NCBI GenBank assembly: GCA_045537045.1
Contig: JAZSOS010000023.1
Coordinates: forward strand, 35,567-99,566
Direction of reading: 5' to 3'
Source: SIG480 sp045537045
Lineage (GTDB): Bacteria > Bacillota > Clostridia > Oscillospirales > JAAYXM01
Length of the DNA stretch: 64,000 nucleotides
The notes beneath the pieces are model-generated. The model saw only the letters and a list, made by a program, of their open reading frames with translations. It had not been told where the DNA came from and made no database searches. Shown one piece after another: positions 44,512 through 53,090 of this stretch. The position numbers and the translations under genes were made by a program. Numbering within the stretch: the stretch's first letter is position 1; each line of letters opens with the position of its first letter.

Positions 44512-45564
44512 TCAGGCTTCCTGTTCTTCGATTTTTGTCAGCTCAGCAACAATAATTTCGGGCTTATTGTTTATTCTGAAAGGAAAGATACTGTTTCCAA
44601 TTCCGCGGCTCACTATCATTTCCGTATTATCTTTTATATATGAGCCTTCATAATATTCCGGAAGAAAACCTTGCCCCGGCGCAATCAAGCCTCCGACAAA
44701 CGGAATGATAAACTGTCCGCCGTGTGCGTGTCCGGAAAGAACAAGATCCGCCTTTCCCGAATAAACAGCGAAATATTCCGGACGATGTGCAAGCAGAACC
44801 TTGTAATTATAATTTTCAGGAAAAACATTTATAAGCTGATGTGCCACGTTTTGCTCCATATCATCATCCGCAAGCTTCATAGCAAAAGCCGGATCATTTA
44901 TTCCGACAAGTGTTATTGTTTCATCACCGATTGTAATATCTACTGATGAATTTTCGAGTATAGTCACACCCACTTCAATAAGTCCTTTTTTCAGTTTTTC
45001 GTATTCTTGCGGTACTCTTGATTCGTGATTTCCGTTTACATAATAGACAGGAGCAATATTCACCGCTTTTTGCGCAAATGAAATTGCCGATGCAACATCC
45101 GTTTTCCTTGAATCTATCATATCACCGGTGATTACAATAATGTCGGGGTTGGAATAAAATACAGGTGCAAGCACAGTGCTGTTATATTTATCAAATTTTG
45201 CATTGTGCAAATCCGACACCTGTACTATACGGAAGCCGTCAAAGCTTTCCGGAATTTTTTTCGATTTTACATTATATGTATATGTATCGACATCATAGTT
45301 TCCTAAAATCACAAACGCAATAGCAATCACCGCGATTGCAGATATGATAGCATACCATTTTTCTCTTTTCTTCTCTATCGGTTTTACTTTACCGAAATCA
45401 ATCAGAAGAAAAAATGTGGTAAGTACTGCAAAAAAAGCCGCTATAAGAAACTTATAAATAATCCCGCCGTAGTTTTCACCGTTGTATATGTCAATAATCA
45501 CAACCGTTATCCACAGCAGCACAAGAAAAAAGTTTCCTTTCGTCCTTCCCGAAAGCTTGTACAT
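44512..45564 (-). CDS. membrane-anchored metallophosphoesterase (YaeI-like)
   Basis: A 350-residue protein: an N-terminal part with three or four hydrophobic segments, then a calcineurin-like domain with VQVSDLHNAKF, ITGDMIDSRK, VNGNHESR and LSGHAHGGQF, the metal ligands. It is the UDP-sugar or lipid-phosphate hydrolase type by resemblance; the true substrate is unknown. Confidence 0.9.
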   Translation of the reverse strand: MYKLSGRTKGNFFLVLLWITVVIIDIYNGENYGGIIYKFLIAAFFAVLTTFFLLIDFGKVKPIEKKREKWYAIISAIAVIAIAFVILGNYDVDTYTYNVKSKKIPESFDGFRIVQVSDLHNAKFDKYNSTVLAPVFYSNPDIIVITGDMIDSRKTDVASAISFAQKAVNIAPVYYVNGNHESRVPQEYEKLKKGLIEVGVTILENSSVDITIGDETITLVGINDPAFAMKLADDDMEQNVAHQLINVFPENYNYKVLLAHRPEYFAVYSGKADLVLSGHAHGGQFIIPFVGGLIAPGQGFLPEYYEGSYIKDNTEMIVSRGIGNSIFPFRINNKPEIIVAELTKIEEQEA

Positions 45565-45622
45565 AGCTTCACCTCCGCACGTTTAATAAAACTGTTTTTA
45601 ATCTTTTTTCTTTCCTTTCACA

Positions 45623-46645
45623 TTACTCTTTTCCAAATAAGAGAGTTCCGTCTTTGTCATATATCATTTCACCGCGGTTATATATCCCCGCCAGCTCAGG
45701 AACGCGTTTCGGTTCGCGGGCATTTCCGTTCTCATCCGGACGCTGCCATTTAAAAGCACAGACTTTATGTACATAGCCGAGCGAATCTTCCGCAACAATG
45801 TATAGTTTGAGTTCTTCGCTTTCTCCTATTTCGTATATTTCACGGAACGGCGAGGAAAGCGCAACGCTTGCTTCCGTCTGATTTGTGCGTTCTGCAACTA
45901 TCTCTTTAAGAACTTCTTTTGAGCCAACTGCTCCGTCATTGTGATTTTTAGCCGCGCCCGCGGTTATGGCTTTTCTCGCAATTTCGCCCTTTTCCGTTTC
46001 CGCCAGCACATACAGCTTTTCAAAAACAACTTCCGGTGAAAGCTTTGAAAGACAATACGACATTTCCATATATCCGTTCACCATAACTGTGCTTTTATCG
46101 CCAGCTTCCCGCAATGTTACATCCTCATTCCAAATCTCTGCGTTTTCAATAGCCGGAAGATAATTTGACCAAAGATATGACACCGGTACGGTTTCGAGAT
46201 ATTCGTTTTTTGTTTCATTGCCCGTGCGGATTGTGGCGAGAGGTGCTGTGTCGTATTCTTCAAACATCCCCACCGGAACGATTGCGGTATATTTTCCGTT
46301 TTTCTTTTTCATTTCTGCAGTTTGCTCACCTACGGAAAGTGTGACCTTCATTCCGTCAATTTCTGTTTTCGGGACAACGGAAATACCAAGCATCGCCTTA
46401 CGGTTTTCTGCATCAAGTGCGCCGAGAACATGCTCCACACCAGAAAATAAACTTGCTTCTTTTTTCATTTGTTCATCCACGTCATTGTGGATATTTGATA
46501 TGCGCTGTTGTAAGCTATGTAAGTCGTTTTGCCGATCATGGCGCAGCATCTGTATATCAGTTTCAAGCGAGCTTATCCTAACGAAGCTTGCCACCGCTAC
46601 GGCGGTAAGAACGATTATTGCAGCATTTGTTATTTTCTCTTTCAT
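45623..46645 (-). CDS. membrane-anchored coiled-coil protein of unknown function
   Basis: A 340-residue protein not recognised as a known family. It has an N-terminal membrane segment (AAIIVLTAVAVASFVRI) followed by a short coiled coil (about 27-65) and a mixed extracytoplasmic domain. Regulation is the striking feature: a predicted ECF promoter lies just upstream (46662-46701), and further upstream a structured leader or RNA with its own promoter and terminator (46695-46925). The ATG at 46645 has CGGAGGG upstream. It may be a target of the ECF sigma factor at 36563, perhaps in envelope stress. Confidence 0.6.
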   Translation of the reverse strand: MKEKITNAAIIVLTAVAVASFVRISSLETDIQMLRHDRQNDLHSLQQRISNIHNDVDEQMKKEASLFSGVEHVLGALDAENRKAMLGISVVPKTEIDGMKVTLSVGEQTAEMKKKNGKYTAIVPVGMFEEYDTAPLATIRTGNETKNEYLETVPVSYLWSNYLPAIENAEIWNEDVTLREAGDKSTVMVNGYMEMSYCLSKLSPEVVFEKLYVLAETEKGEIARKAITAGAAKNHNDGAVGSKEVLKEIVAERTNQTEASVALSSPFREIYEIGESEELKLYIVAEDSLGYVHKVCAFKWQRPDENGNAREPKRVPELAGIYNRGEMIYDKDGTLLFGKE

Positions 46646-46661
46646 ATCTGTACCCTCCGTT

Positions 46662-46701
46662 TTTTAGATAAATTTTCCACACAAAAAGTTTTGCAAAAAA
46701 G
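46662..46701 (-). promoter_or_regulatory. predicted ECF promoter of the membrane-anchored unknown gene
   Basis: On the minus strand this block has the same TTTTTTGYAAAACTTTTT upstream element and TATCTAA -10 as the region before the ECF sigma gene, with identical spacing. Its T-rich part also serves as the T run of the terminator just upstream. The transcript leader would be very short. Confidence 0.55.
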
Positions 46702-46890
46702 CAAAAAGTGTGTAACCCTATACCGAGCTACACACTGAAAAACGCACAAACTTCGGAATAAGGCTGCTACACACTTATACTTACATACTTCATCACAAAG
46801 TTGTTTTTCCGAAGTGTACGCTTTTGCCAATTTAGCGTACACCTTGTGATGAAAAGTTATACTTACCCTATTGTAAGTATAGTATGTAGC
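46695..46890 (-). ncRNA. candidate structured RNA or riboswitch-like leader with terminator
   Basis: No gene is seen in 46646-46969. On the minus strand, from about 46890, I find: P1, a 19-bp closing stem (46890-46872 with 46785-46766, one bulge); P2, CATCACAA (46851-46844) with TTGTGATG (46798-46791); P3, GTGTACGC (46842-46835) with GCGTACAC (46821-46814); a possible 9-bp pseudoknot, ACTTCGGAA (46815-46807) with TTCCGAAGT (46758-46750); then a terminator, AGTGTGTA (46736-46729) with TACACACT (46714-46707) and T runs. AGTGTGTAGC occurs twice (46775-46766 and 46736-46727), so P1 and terminator can exchange partners. I cannot match it to a known family by eye; 6S-like RNA or a new riboswitch are possible. 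Confidence 0.6.
46703..46736 (-). terminator. intrinsic terminator of the structured RNA
   Basis: An 8-bp stem, AGTGTGTA with TACACACT, and a 14-base loop are followed by TTTTT, GC and TTTTTT on the minus strand. It ends the candidate RNA immediately before the ECF promoter. Confidence 0.7.
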
Positions 46891-46896
46891 ATAGTA

Positions 46897-46925
46897 ATTA
46901 TAACACATATTTAACATAACAGCAA
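46897..46925 (-). promoter_or_regulatory. housekeeping promoter of the structured RNA
   Basis: On the minus strand TTGCTG and TATAAT are 17 bases apart. The expected start point, about 7 bases after the -10, coincides with the first base of stem P1. Confidence 0.6.
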
Positions 46926-46937
46926 TGGTTTTGGTGA

Positions 46938-46976
46938 AAAAATAAGATAACAAAGCTTTCTTTGCTTCGTTATCTT
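46938..46976 (-). terminator. terminator after the DUF1294 gene
   Basis: AAGATAACAAAGC (46944-46956) pairs with GCTTCGTTATCTT (46964-46976) with one mismatch, followed on the minus strand by a T run. It overlaps the last codons of the DUF1294 gene and isolates the structured RNA from upstream transcription. Confidence 0.65.
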
Positions 46977-47281
46977 ACTTTCTCAAGATTTTCAAGTATT
47001 TCAAGGGTTTTTTCGGGTGCGATGCCAAAGGTTGCGATGAGCGCAACGTTCAGCACGGCAAGCGCGGGAATAAGAATTTTAAATTTGGTATGCTTTGTCT
47101 TGTGGCGGAATTTCTTCATCCCGAAATATGCACCAACTGCACCGAAGCACACGGCGCAGAGAATAAGCGTTTTTTCAGGTATGCGCCACGCGTCTCTTCT
47201 TGCCTTCCACTTATCAATTCCGTAAAGCAGAAAAACGGCAAAATTCCATATTATGTAAGCAAAAACGAGATAGTTATTCAT
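46970..47281 (-). CDS. DUF1294 small membrane protein
   Basis: A 103-residue protein with three hydrophobic segments and the DUF1294 pattern LLYGIDKWKARRDAWRIPEK and GAVGAYFGMKKFRHKTKH. The function is unknown. It starts within the last codons of rluD (8-base overlap). Confidence 0.85.
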   Translation of the reverse strand: MNNYLVFAYIIWNFAVFLLYGIDKWKARRDAWRIPEKTLILCAVCFGAVGAYFGMKKFRHKTKHTKFKILIPALAVLNVALIATFGIAPEKTLEILENLEKVR

Positions 47282-48179
47282 AGCTTTTTCTCAGCTTTCT
47301 AAGGATTTCCTCAAAGTAATCAGGAAGATTTGATTCAAAATACATTTCCTTTCCTGTGCACGGATGCACAAAGGTTACATTTTTTGAGTGAAGACACTGT
47401 CCTGCAAGACCAAGCTTATCGCGCGCACCGTAAACGGCATCTCCGACAACGGGATGACCGATATGCGACATATGAACGCGTATCTGATGAGTACGCCCCG
47501 TCTCCAAAAGGCAGGATGCATATGTAAAGCCGCGATAGCGTTCAATTACATTATAGTGCGTTGTGGCTTCCTTTGAGTTATTCTCCGTCACCGCCATTTT
47601 CTTGCGGTCGGTTTTGTGCCTGCCTATCGGAGCGGAGATTGTGCCGGTATCTTCACGCAAGTTTCCGATAACTACGGTATGATACTCTCGGCGCACGGAA
47701 TGAACCTTTATCTGCTCTGCAAGACCGTTATGCGCAACGTCGTTTTTTGCAACAAGCATAAGCCCGCTTGTGTCCTTATCAAGCCTATGCACGATACCTG
47801 GACGAAGGACTCCGTTTATTCCCGAAAGCCTCTCCCCGCAATGATACATAAGTGCATTGACAAGCGTTCCGTCCGGATTTCCCGCGGCGGGGTGAACCAC
47901 CATTCCGCGGGCTTTGTTGATAACCAGCAAATCGTCATCTTCATATACGATATCCAGCGGGATGTTTTGCGGAACTACGTCAATCTCCCGTGGTTCGGGA
48001 ATCGTCACTTCTATCTCATCGCCTGCTCGCAGCTTGTAATTCTTTTTGAGCGCCAAAACGCCGCCGCTCTCAATGAGAGCCGCTGCGGCGTGTCTTGTTA
48101 TATCCAATTTTTGAGAGAGGAACACGTCAAGACGTGTTCCCTCATCACATATTTCTGCCGTAAGGCGAGCTTTATTCAT
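47274..48179 (-). CDS. rluD: RluD-type 23S rRNA pseudouridine synthase
   Basis: A 301-residue protein with an N-terminal S4 domain (TRLDVFLSQKLDITRHAAA) and the catalytic motif HRLDKDTSGLMLVAK, whose Asp attacks uridine. RluA/C/D specificity cannot be set by eye; adjacency to lspA fits the YlyB/RluD type. The ATG lies within the lspA end (8-base overlap), with GGAG upstream. Confidence 0.92.
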   Translation of the reverse strand: MNKARLTAEICDEGTRLDVFLSQKLDITRHAAAALIESGGVLALKKNYKLRAGDEIEVTIPEPREIDVVPQNIPLDIVYEDDDLLVINKARGMVVHPAAGNPDGTLVNALMYHCGERLSGINGVLRPGIVHRLDKDTSGLMLVAKNDVAHNGLAEQIKVHSVRREYHTVVIGNLREDTGTISAPIGRHKTDRKKMAVTENNSKEATTHYNVIERYRGFTYASCLLETGRTHQIRVHMSHIGHPVVGDAVYGARDKLGLAGQCLHSKNVTFVHPCTGKEMYFESNLPDYFEEILRKLRKSYE

Positions 48180-48636
48180 CTTTTTTCTCCGGATTATAAA
48201 AGAATATCGCGTAGATAAAGAACAGAACTGCACCGACGGTTACGCATATATCGGCAACGTTGAAAACCGGAAAATTGATAAGCTCAAAATCAAACATATC
48301 AACAACCGCACCGCGCCAGATACGGTCTATAAGGTTTCCGAGTGCACCGGACAGAATCATCGTAATTCCCCAAGTGCCGAGCTTTGAATTGATTTTCTTT
48401 GCCGAAAGAATATAAATCATAAGGATACACGCAACAATCGGAATAATTGTGAGCAGAAACGTTTTGCCCTGAAGTATGGAAAATGCGGCGCCGGTGTTTT
48501 CAACATAGCGCAGATTGAACACACCTTCAATAACCGATATTTCTCCTATCGGACGAAGCGCATTTACTGCCCACAGCTTTGTAGCTTGGTCAAGTGCTGT
48601 AAGAAGCACAACGGTTAAAAACTGAACAATCACCAA
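48172..48636 (-). CDS. lspA: lipoprotein signal peptidase (signal peptidase II)
   Basis: A 154-residue aspartic membrane protease with four hydrophobic segments and both active-site motifs, GALGNLIDRIWRG and FPVFNVADICVTVG. It removes signal peptides from lipoproteins, such as the TAXI binding protein in this window. It starts with TTG or the next codon GTG, 10 bases downstream of ileS. Confidence 0.93.
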   Translation of the reverse strand: MVIVQFLTVVLLTALDQATKLWAVNALRPIGEISVIEGVFNLRYVENTGAAFSILQGKTFLLTIIPIVACILMIYILSAKKINSKLGTWGITMILSGALGNLIDRIWRGAVVDMFDFELINFPVFNVADICVTVGAVLFFIYAIFFYNPEKKDE

Positions 48637-48645
48637 CTTACCGTC

Positions 48646-51417
48646 TTACCCCTTAACAACTGCGGTACAACGCGGGCAAAGCTCAGGATGCTCAGGATCG
48701 GTTCCTGCATCTTCCGAGAATGTCCAGCAACGCGGGCATTTTGTGCCGGATGCCTTTTCAATCTTAACCGAGATACCGTCAATTTCGCCGCTTAAGGCTT
48801 CATCCTTTACGACATTTACAGCCGATACGATAAAGAGCTTATCAAGACCGTCAATTGCGTTAATGAAGTCATACGCATCGCCATTTGCGGAAATTGTAAC
48901 CTTGGCTTCAAGAGACTTTCCAATTTCCTTTGCAGCACGCGCTTCTTCGAGCGAACGGTTTACACGATCGCGAAGTGCAGCGACGCGCTCCCACTTCTGC
49001 TCAAGAGCTGTATCAAGAACAGTATTGTCAACCTTCGGGATGTCATTGAGCATAACGTTTTCAAGGCGAACACCATCATGATGCGGCATTGCCTTCCAGA
49101 TTTCATCACTTGTAAACGCAAGAATCGGAGAGAGAATGCGAACAAGAGTATCAAGGATGCGGTAGATAACAGTCTGTGCACCACGGCGGGAAGCACCGTC
49201 AACACCATCACAGTAAAGTCTGTCTTTGATAACATCAAGGTAGAAGTTTGACATATCGACAACGCAGAAGTTGTGTACAGCGTGAACAACCGTGTAGAAC
49301 TCATACTTGTCATACGCTTCAATGCAACGAGCAAGGAGCGTATTAAGACGCGAGAGCGCCCATTTATCCATTTCGCAAAGCTCGGATGTGGGAACACAGT
49401 TGTTCGGGTCAAAGCCTGCGAGGTTTCCGAGGATATATCTTGAAGTGTTTCTTATCTTGAGGTAAGTGTCGGAAAGCTGCTTGAATATCGCATCAGAGCA
49501 ACGCATATCCTGACGATAATCAGCAGATGCCGCCCAGAGGCGAAGAATATCTGCGCCGTACTTTTCAATGATTTCTTCCGGAGCAACGCCGTTACCAAGG
49601 GACTTGTGCATTGCCTTACCCTCGCCGTCAACTGTCCAGCCGTGAGTGAGAACCTGACGGTACGGAGCTTCGCCGCGAAGTGCGACAGCCGTGAGAAGCG
49701 AGGATTGGAACCATCCGCGGTACTGCGCTGCACCTTCAAGGTAAAGGTCTGCCGGCCAGCACTACGGAGAATCAAGCTCCATGGAAGCTATATGGGTAGA
49801 GCCGGAGTCAAACCAACCGTCGAGAGTGTCGGTTTCCTTCGTAAAATGAGTTCCACCGCAATGCGGGCAGACATAGCCTTCCGGCGTGAGTTCGGAAACA
49901 TCCATCTCAAACCATGCGTTTGAACCCTTTTCGCCGAATATCTTTGAAATCTTTTCAATCGTTGCATCGTCACAAATCGGCTTTTCACACTTTTCACAAT
50001 AGAAAACAGGAATCGGGAGACCCCAGTGACGCTGACGGGAGATACACCAGTCTGCACGCTCTCGAACCATTGATACGATGCGGTCATACCCCCATTCAGG
50101 GAACCACTGTACCTTGCCGCAAGCAGAAACTGCTTCATCCTTGAACGCATCAACAGAGCAGAACCACTGATCAGTTGCGCGGAAGATGATCGGGCCTTTA
50201 CATCTCCAGCAGTGCGGATAGCTGTGGACGATATCCTCGGATGCAAAGAGCGCACCGGATTCTTTCATATCGGCAAGGATTACGGGGTTAGACTCTTCAG
50301 TCTTCATACCCGCATATTTTCCTGCATAGTCTGTATGACGTCCTGTGTCGTCAACCGGAACAACCATTTCCATTCCATAACGACGGCAGGTCTGATAGTC
50401 ATCAGCGCCGAAGCCCGGAGCTGTGTGAACACAGCCTGTACCGGATTCCATTGTTACGTAATCTGCGAGAAGCAGACGTGATGTTTTCGGAAGGAACGGA
50501 TGGTCTGCAAGCATATTTTCAAAGAATGCGCCCGGATGGTGGTCGATTACTTCAAAGCTGTCAAAGCCACCGACTTTCATAACCTTGTTTGCAAGAGCCT
50601 CTGCCATGATGTAATTCTCGCCGTTCGGTGCCTTTACAATTACATACTCCTCAGACGGATTGAGAGCGATTGCAAGGTTGCCCGGAAGCGTCCAGATTGT
50701 TGTTGTCCAGATAACAAAATAGGTGTTGGAAAGGTCAATGCCCGAAAGCTTGCCAAGGTCATCGTTTACCTTGAACTTTACATATACAGTTGTACACGGG
50801 TCGTCCTTGTACTCTATTTCAGCCTCAGCGAGCGCCGTTTCGCATACCGGACACCAGTAAACAGGCTTAAGACCTTTATAGATATAGCCCTTCTTATACA
50901 TTTCACCGAAGATTTTAACCTCTTCAGCCTCAAACTTCGGATCCATTGTGAGATACGGATTTGACCAGTCGCCGAGCGCACCGAGGCGCTTGAACTGGTT
51001 TCTCTGTACATCAACGAAGTTTTCCGCAAATTTCTGGCAAGCAGTGCGGAATTCCGGAATTGACATATGCTTGCGGTCAAGCTTGTTCTGCTTTATAATT
51101 GCAGACTCAATCGGCATACCGTGGTTATCCCAGCCCGGAGTGTACGGTGCAGAAAAGCCCGAAACGTTTTTATAGCGGACTATAAAATCCTTTAAGCATT
51201 TGTTCATTGCAGTACCCATATGGATGCTGCCGTTGGAGAACGGAGGGCCGTCGTGAAGGATAAAAGGCTCTCTTCCCTCGTTCTTTTCCATTATCATCTG
51301 ATAGAGATTGTCACCCTCCCAAGCTGCAAGCATATCCGGCTCACGCTTAGGAAGCCCTGCACGCATCGGGAACTCCGTTTTCGGCAGGTTAATTGTGCTG
51401 TTGTAATCCTGAGACAT
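48646..51417 (-). pseudogene. ileS: isoleucyl-tRNA synthetase, one frame interrupted by an in-frame TAG
   Basis: Read through, the frame is 923 residues plus one TAG, the normal IleS length. The N-terminal 551 codons carry HIGH-type HDGPPFSNGSIHMG, the editing domain and WFDSGSTHIASM. TAG at 49762-49764 is codon 552. The same frame then continues without other damage: WPADLYLEGAAQYRGWFQSS, the KMSKS-equivalent GKAMHKSLGNG, the anticodon-binding domain, and a C-terminal zinc finger (CPRCW, CPRC). An ATG at 49611 could start the C-terminal part as a separate protein, but no ribosome site supports it. As ileS is essential, this is a nonsense mutation with a second copy elsewhere, a recoding or suppression event, or a sequence error. 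A one-base change from TAC or TAT would explain it. Confidence 0.85.
49762..49764 (-). other. in-frame TAG codon inside ileS
   Basis: The minus-strand frame reads TCT CCG TAG TGC TGG CCG, where related enzymes have an uninterrupted stretch just before WPADLYLEG. TAG is used as an ordinary stop elsewhere in this window (iorB, scpB). Confidence 0.85.
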
Positions 51418-51457
51418 TCATATAACTCCCTTTTACAGTTTCGTTTTTATATTATAT

Positions 51458-52243
51458 TTATTCTTCGCTTTTCATATCATAGCTTGTGCCGAACTTGAGA
51501 TTTTCAAACTCAACACGGTGACGGCGGCGTGGCTTATCTGCGGCTGCTTCAAGCGCTGCCATCTCTTCCTCGGTGGGGATGTCGCTTTCAAAAGATATTG
51601 TGTCCGACACTTTTTTCATATCGGCATCCTCGTCCTCCGGAGGCTCCTGCACAGGTGCGGCTTCTTCCGGCTTTTCCTGAATCTGCGCTTCCTCAAGCTT
51701 TACTTTTTCATCAAGCGCCAGTGCAATTTCATCGAGGGTATCACCTATGCGCGAAGACGTAGCGTCAGTTTCTGCCGGAGGAGTCTCTGGTGCAACCGCA
51801 TTCTTTAATCCGATAAACTTTTCGCTCTCCGCGGCAAACATAGCCGTAATGTTGTCAATAAACTGAGCCGTCTTATTTCTTGCATCGTAAAGTTTTTTCT
51901 CCTCTGCTTCAACAAGCGAAGTAAGCTCACGAATGCGTGCCTTTGCATCATCGCTCGCATTTGCAAGCATCTCACGGCTTTTCTTCTCGGCATCCGCTAT
52001 CATATCATTTGCCATATTCTGCGCCGTTATAAGCGCCTTGCGCATTGCCTCGTCAACACTTCTGTAATCCTCTACGGTGTCGGCAAGAAGTTTCAACTTC
52101 TTCTTGAGAACCGTGTTTTCTTTAAAAAGCGTTGTGTAGTCTTCGGATATAGCAGAAAAAGCCTTGTCAACGTCTTCCGTGTCATATCCCCCGAAAACGG
52201 CTTTGTCAAATTTGATTTCTTTTAGTTCATTAGGAGTAAACAT
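51458..52243 (-). CDS. divIVA: DivIVA domain cell-division/polarity protein
   Basis: A 261-residue protein with the DivIVA N-terminus FTPNELKEIKFDKAVFGGYDTEDVD, then a long coiled coil (about 35-140) and an acidic, Pro/Glu-rich tail. It recognises curved membranes at poles and septa. It lies between yggT and ileS; the S4-domain gene ylmH often found between yggT and divIVA is missing. The start is taken as ATG 52243, with GTG or ATG just upstream as alternatives. Confidence 0.88.
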   Translation of the reverse strand: MFTPNELKEIKFDKAVFGGYDTEDVDKAFSAISEDYTTLFKENTVLKKKLKLLADTVEDYRSVDEAMRKALITAQNMANDMIADAEKKSREMLANASDDAKARIRELTSLVEAEEKKLYDARNKTAQFIDNITAMFAAESEKFIGLKNAVAPETPPAETDATSSRIGDTLDEIALALDEKVKLEEAQIQEKPEEAAPVQEPPEDEDADMKKVSDTISFESDIPTEEEMAALEAAADKPRRRHRVEFENLKFGTSYDMKSEE

Positions 52244-52286
52244 TATCCCCATCACCTCTGATTTTTTCTGTATTTCTATTTGATTA

Positions 52287-52553
52287 TCACAGTATTATGC
52301 TGCGAATTACATCTATGAGAATGTATGCAACAAGCACCGAAAAGTCAATCGGGATTCCCTGCAGGAACGGGATTTTCCATAAAACCTGACGGATTGGTGC
52401 AAGCAACGGCTCCGTAACTGAGTAAAGAAACTCGCCTATTCCGCCGGTATTTGCACCCGGAAACCACGAAAGGAGCGCACGCGCAATAAACAGAAGCTCA
52501 TAGACGCGAAGAAGCGCGCCCAAAAACCCCCGTATCATATTTATCAAACCCAT
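52287..52553 (-). CDS. YggT family membrane protein
   Basis: An 88-residue protein with two hydrophobic segments and the YggT pattern ARALLSWFPGAN and PLLAPIRQVLWKIP. Found with sepF and divIVA in most Firmicutes, it has a role near the division site or in osmotic tolerance that is not settled. Confidence 0.9.
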   Translation of the reverse strand: MGLINMIRGFLGALLRVYELLFIARALLSWFPGANTGGIGEFLYSVTEPLLAPIRQVLWKIPFLQGIPIDFSVLVAYILIDVIRSIIL

Positions 52554-52580
52554 AACTGTATTCCTCTTAAAAACCCACTC

Positions 52581-53009
52581 TTAGAAGTAGAGACCGTTGT
52601 TTTCAAGTTCGTCGATAAGGTCGCCCTTAAGGTCGACGTTATAAGGAGTGATGATATATGTGTTGTTTGCAACACGCTTGATCTGACCATCGTTTGTGTA
52701 TGCAACACCACTTAAGAAATCTAAAATTCTGCGTGCTGCATCCTTATTGGTAGACTCAAGGTTGAGTACAACGGTACGCTTTTCTTTAAGGTGGTCGGCA
52801 ATCTCCGTTGCATTTTCATAACGCTCCGGCTTTACAAGAACAACCTGAAGCTGAGTTGTGGTATGAATGTTCACAACTTTGTCATCGCGGCGCGGGAGTG
52901 CATATGATTCTCGAACCTTTGCTCTGTCGTCGCTCGGCATGAATTCTTCGAACTCATCCTCGTCTTCTTCAACCTTTGCCCATTCCTTAAACTTTTCCAT
53001 GAAACCCAT
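52581..53009 (-). CDS. sepF: cell division protein SepF
   Basis: A 142-residue protein: an N-terminal amphipathic helix (MGFMEKFKEWAKV), acidic linker, and SepF core with KRTVVLNLESTNKDAARRIL and FLSGVAYTNDGQIKRV. It tethers FtsZ to the membrane. It starts 81 bases after yggS. Confidence 0.94.
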   Translation of the reverse strand: MGFMEKFKEWAKVEEDEDEFEEFMPSDDRAKVRESYALPRRDDKVVNIHTTTQLQVVLVKPERYENATEIADHLKEKRTVVLNLESTNKDAARRILDFLSGVAYTNDGQIKRVANNTYIITPYNVDLKGDLIDELENNGLYF

Positions 53010-53090
53010 GATAACTTGTCCTCCTGAAATTTATTTCTTATGCTTAAGCCAAGGGAAGTCGAACCCCTTAAGCCTTAAACTCCTCTTAGC

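Noticed and set aside
46642..46953. Open frame of about 103 codons on the minus strand in the gap before DUF1294
   Set aside because: The composition is Cys/Tyr/Phe-rich and unlike a real protein, there is no ribosome site, and it covers the inverted repeats of the structured RNA.
48646..49611. Separate start of the C-terminal ileS piece at the internal ATG 49611
   Set aside because: No ribosome site precedes it, and coding similarity continues without break through 49612-49761 up to the TAG, so it is one interrupted gene.
53041..53090. tRNA-like T-arm (GGGGTTCGACTTCCC on the minus strand) between yggS and sepF
   Set aside because: Only the T-arm-like hairpin is present; no acceptor, D or anticodon arm could be built around it. 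Probably an intercistronic hairpin.
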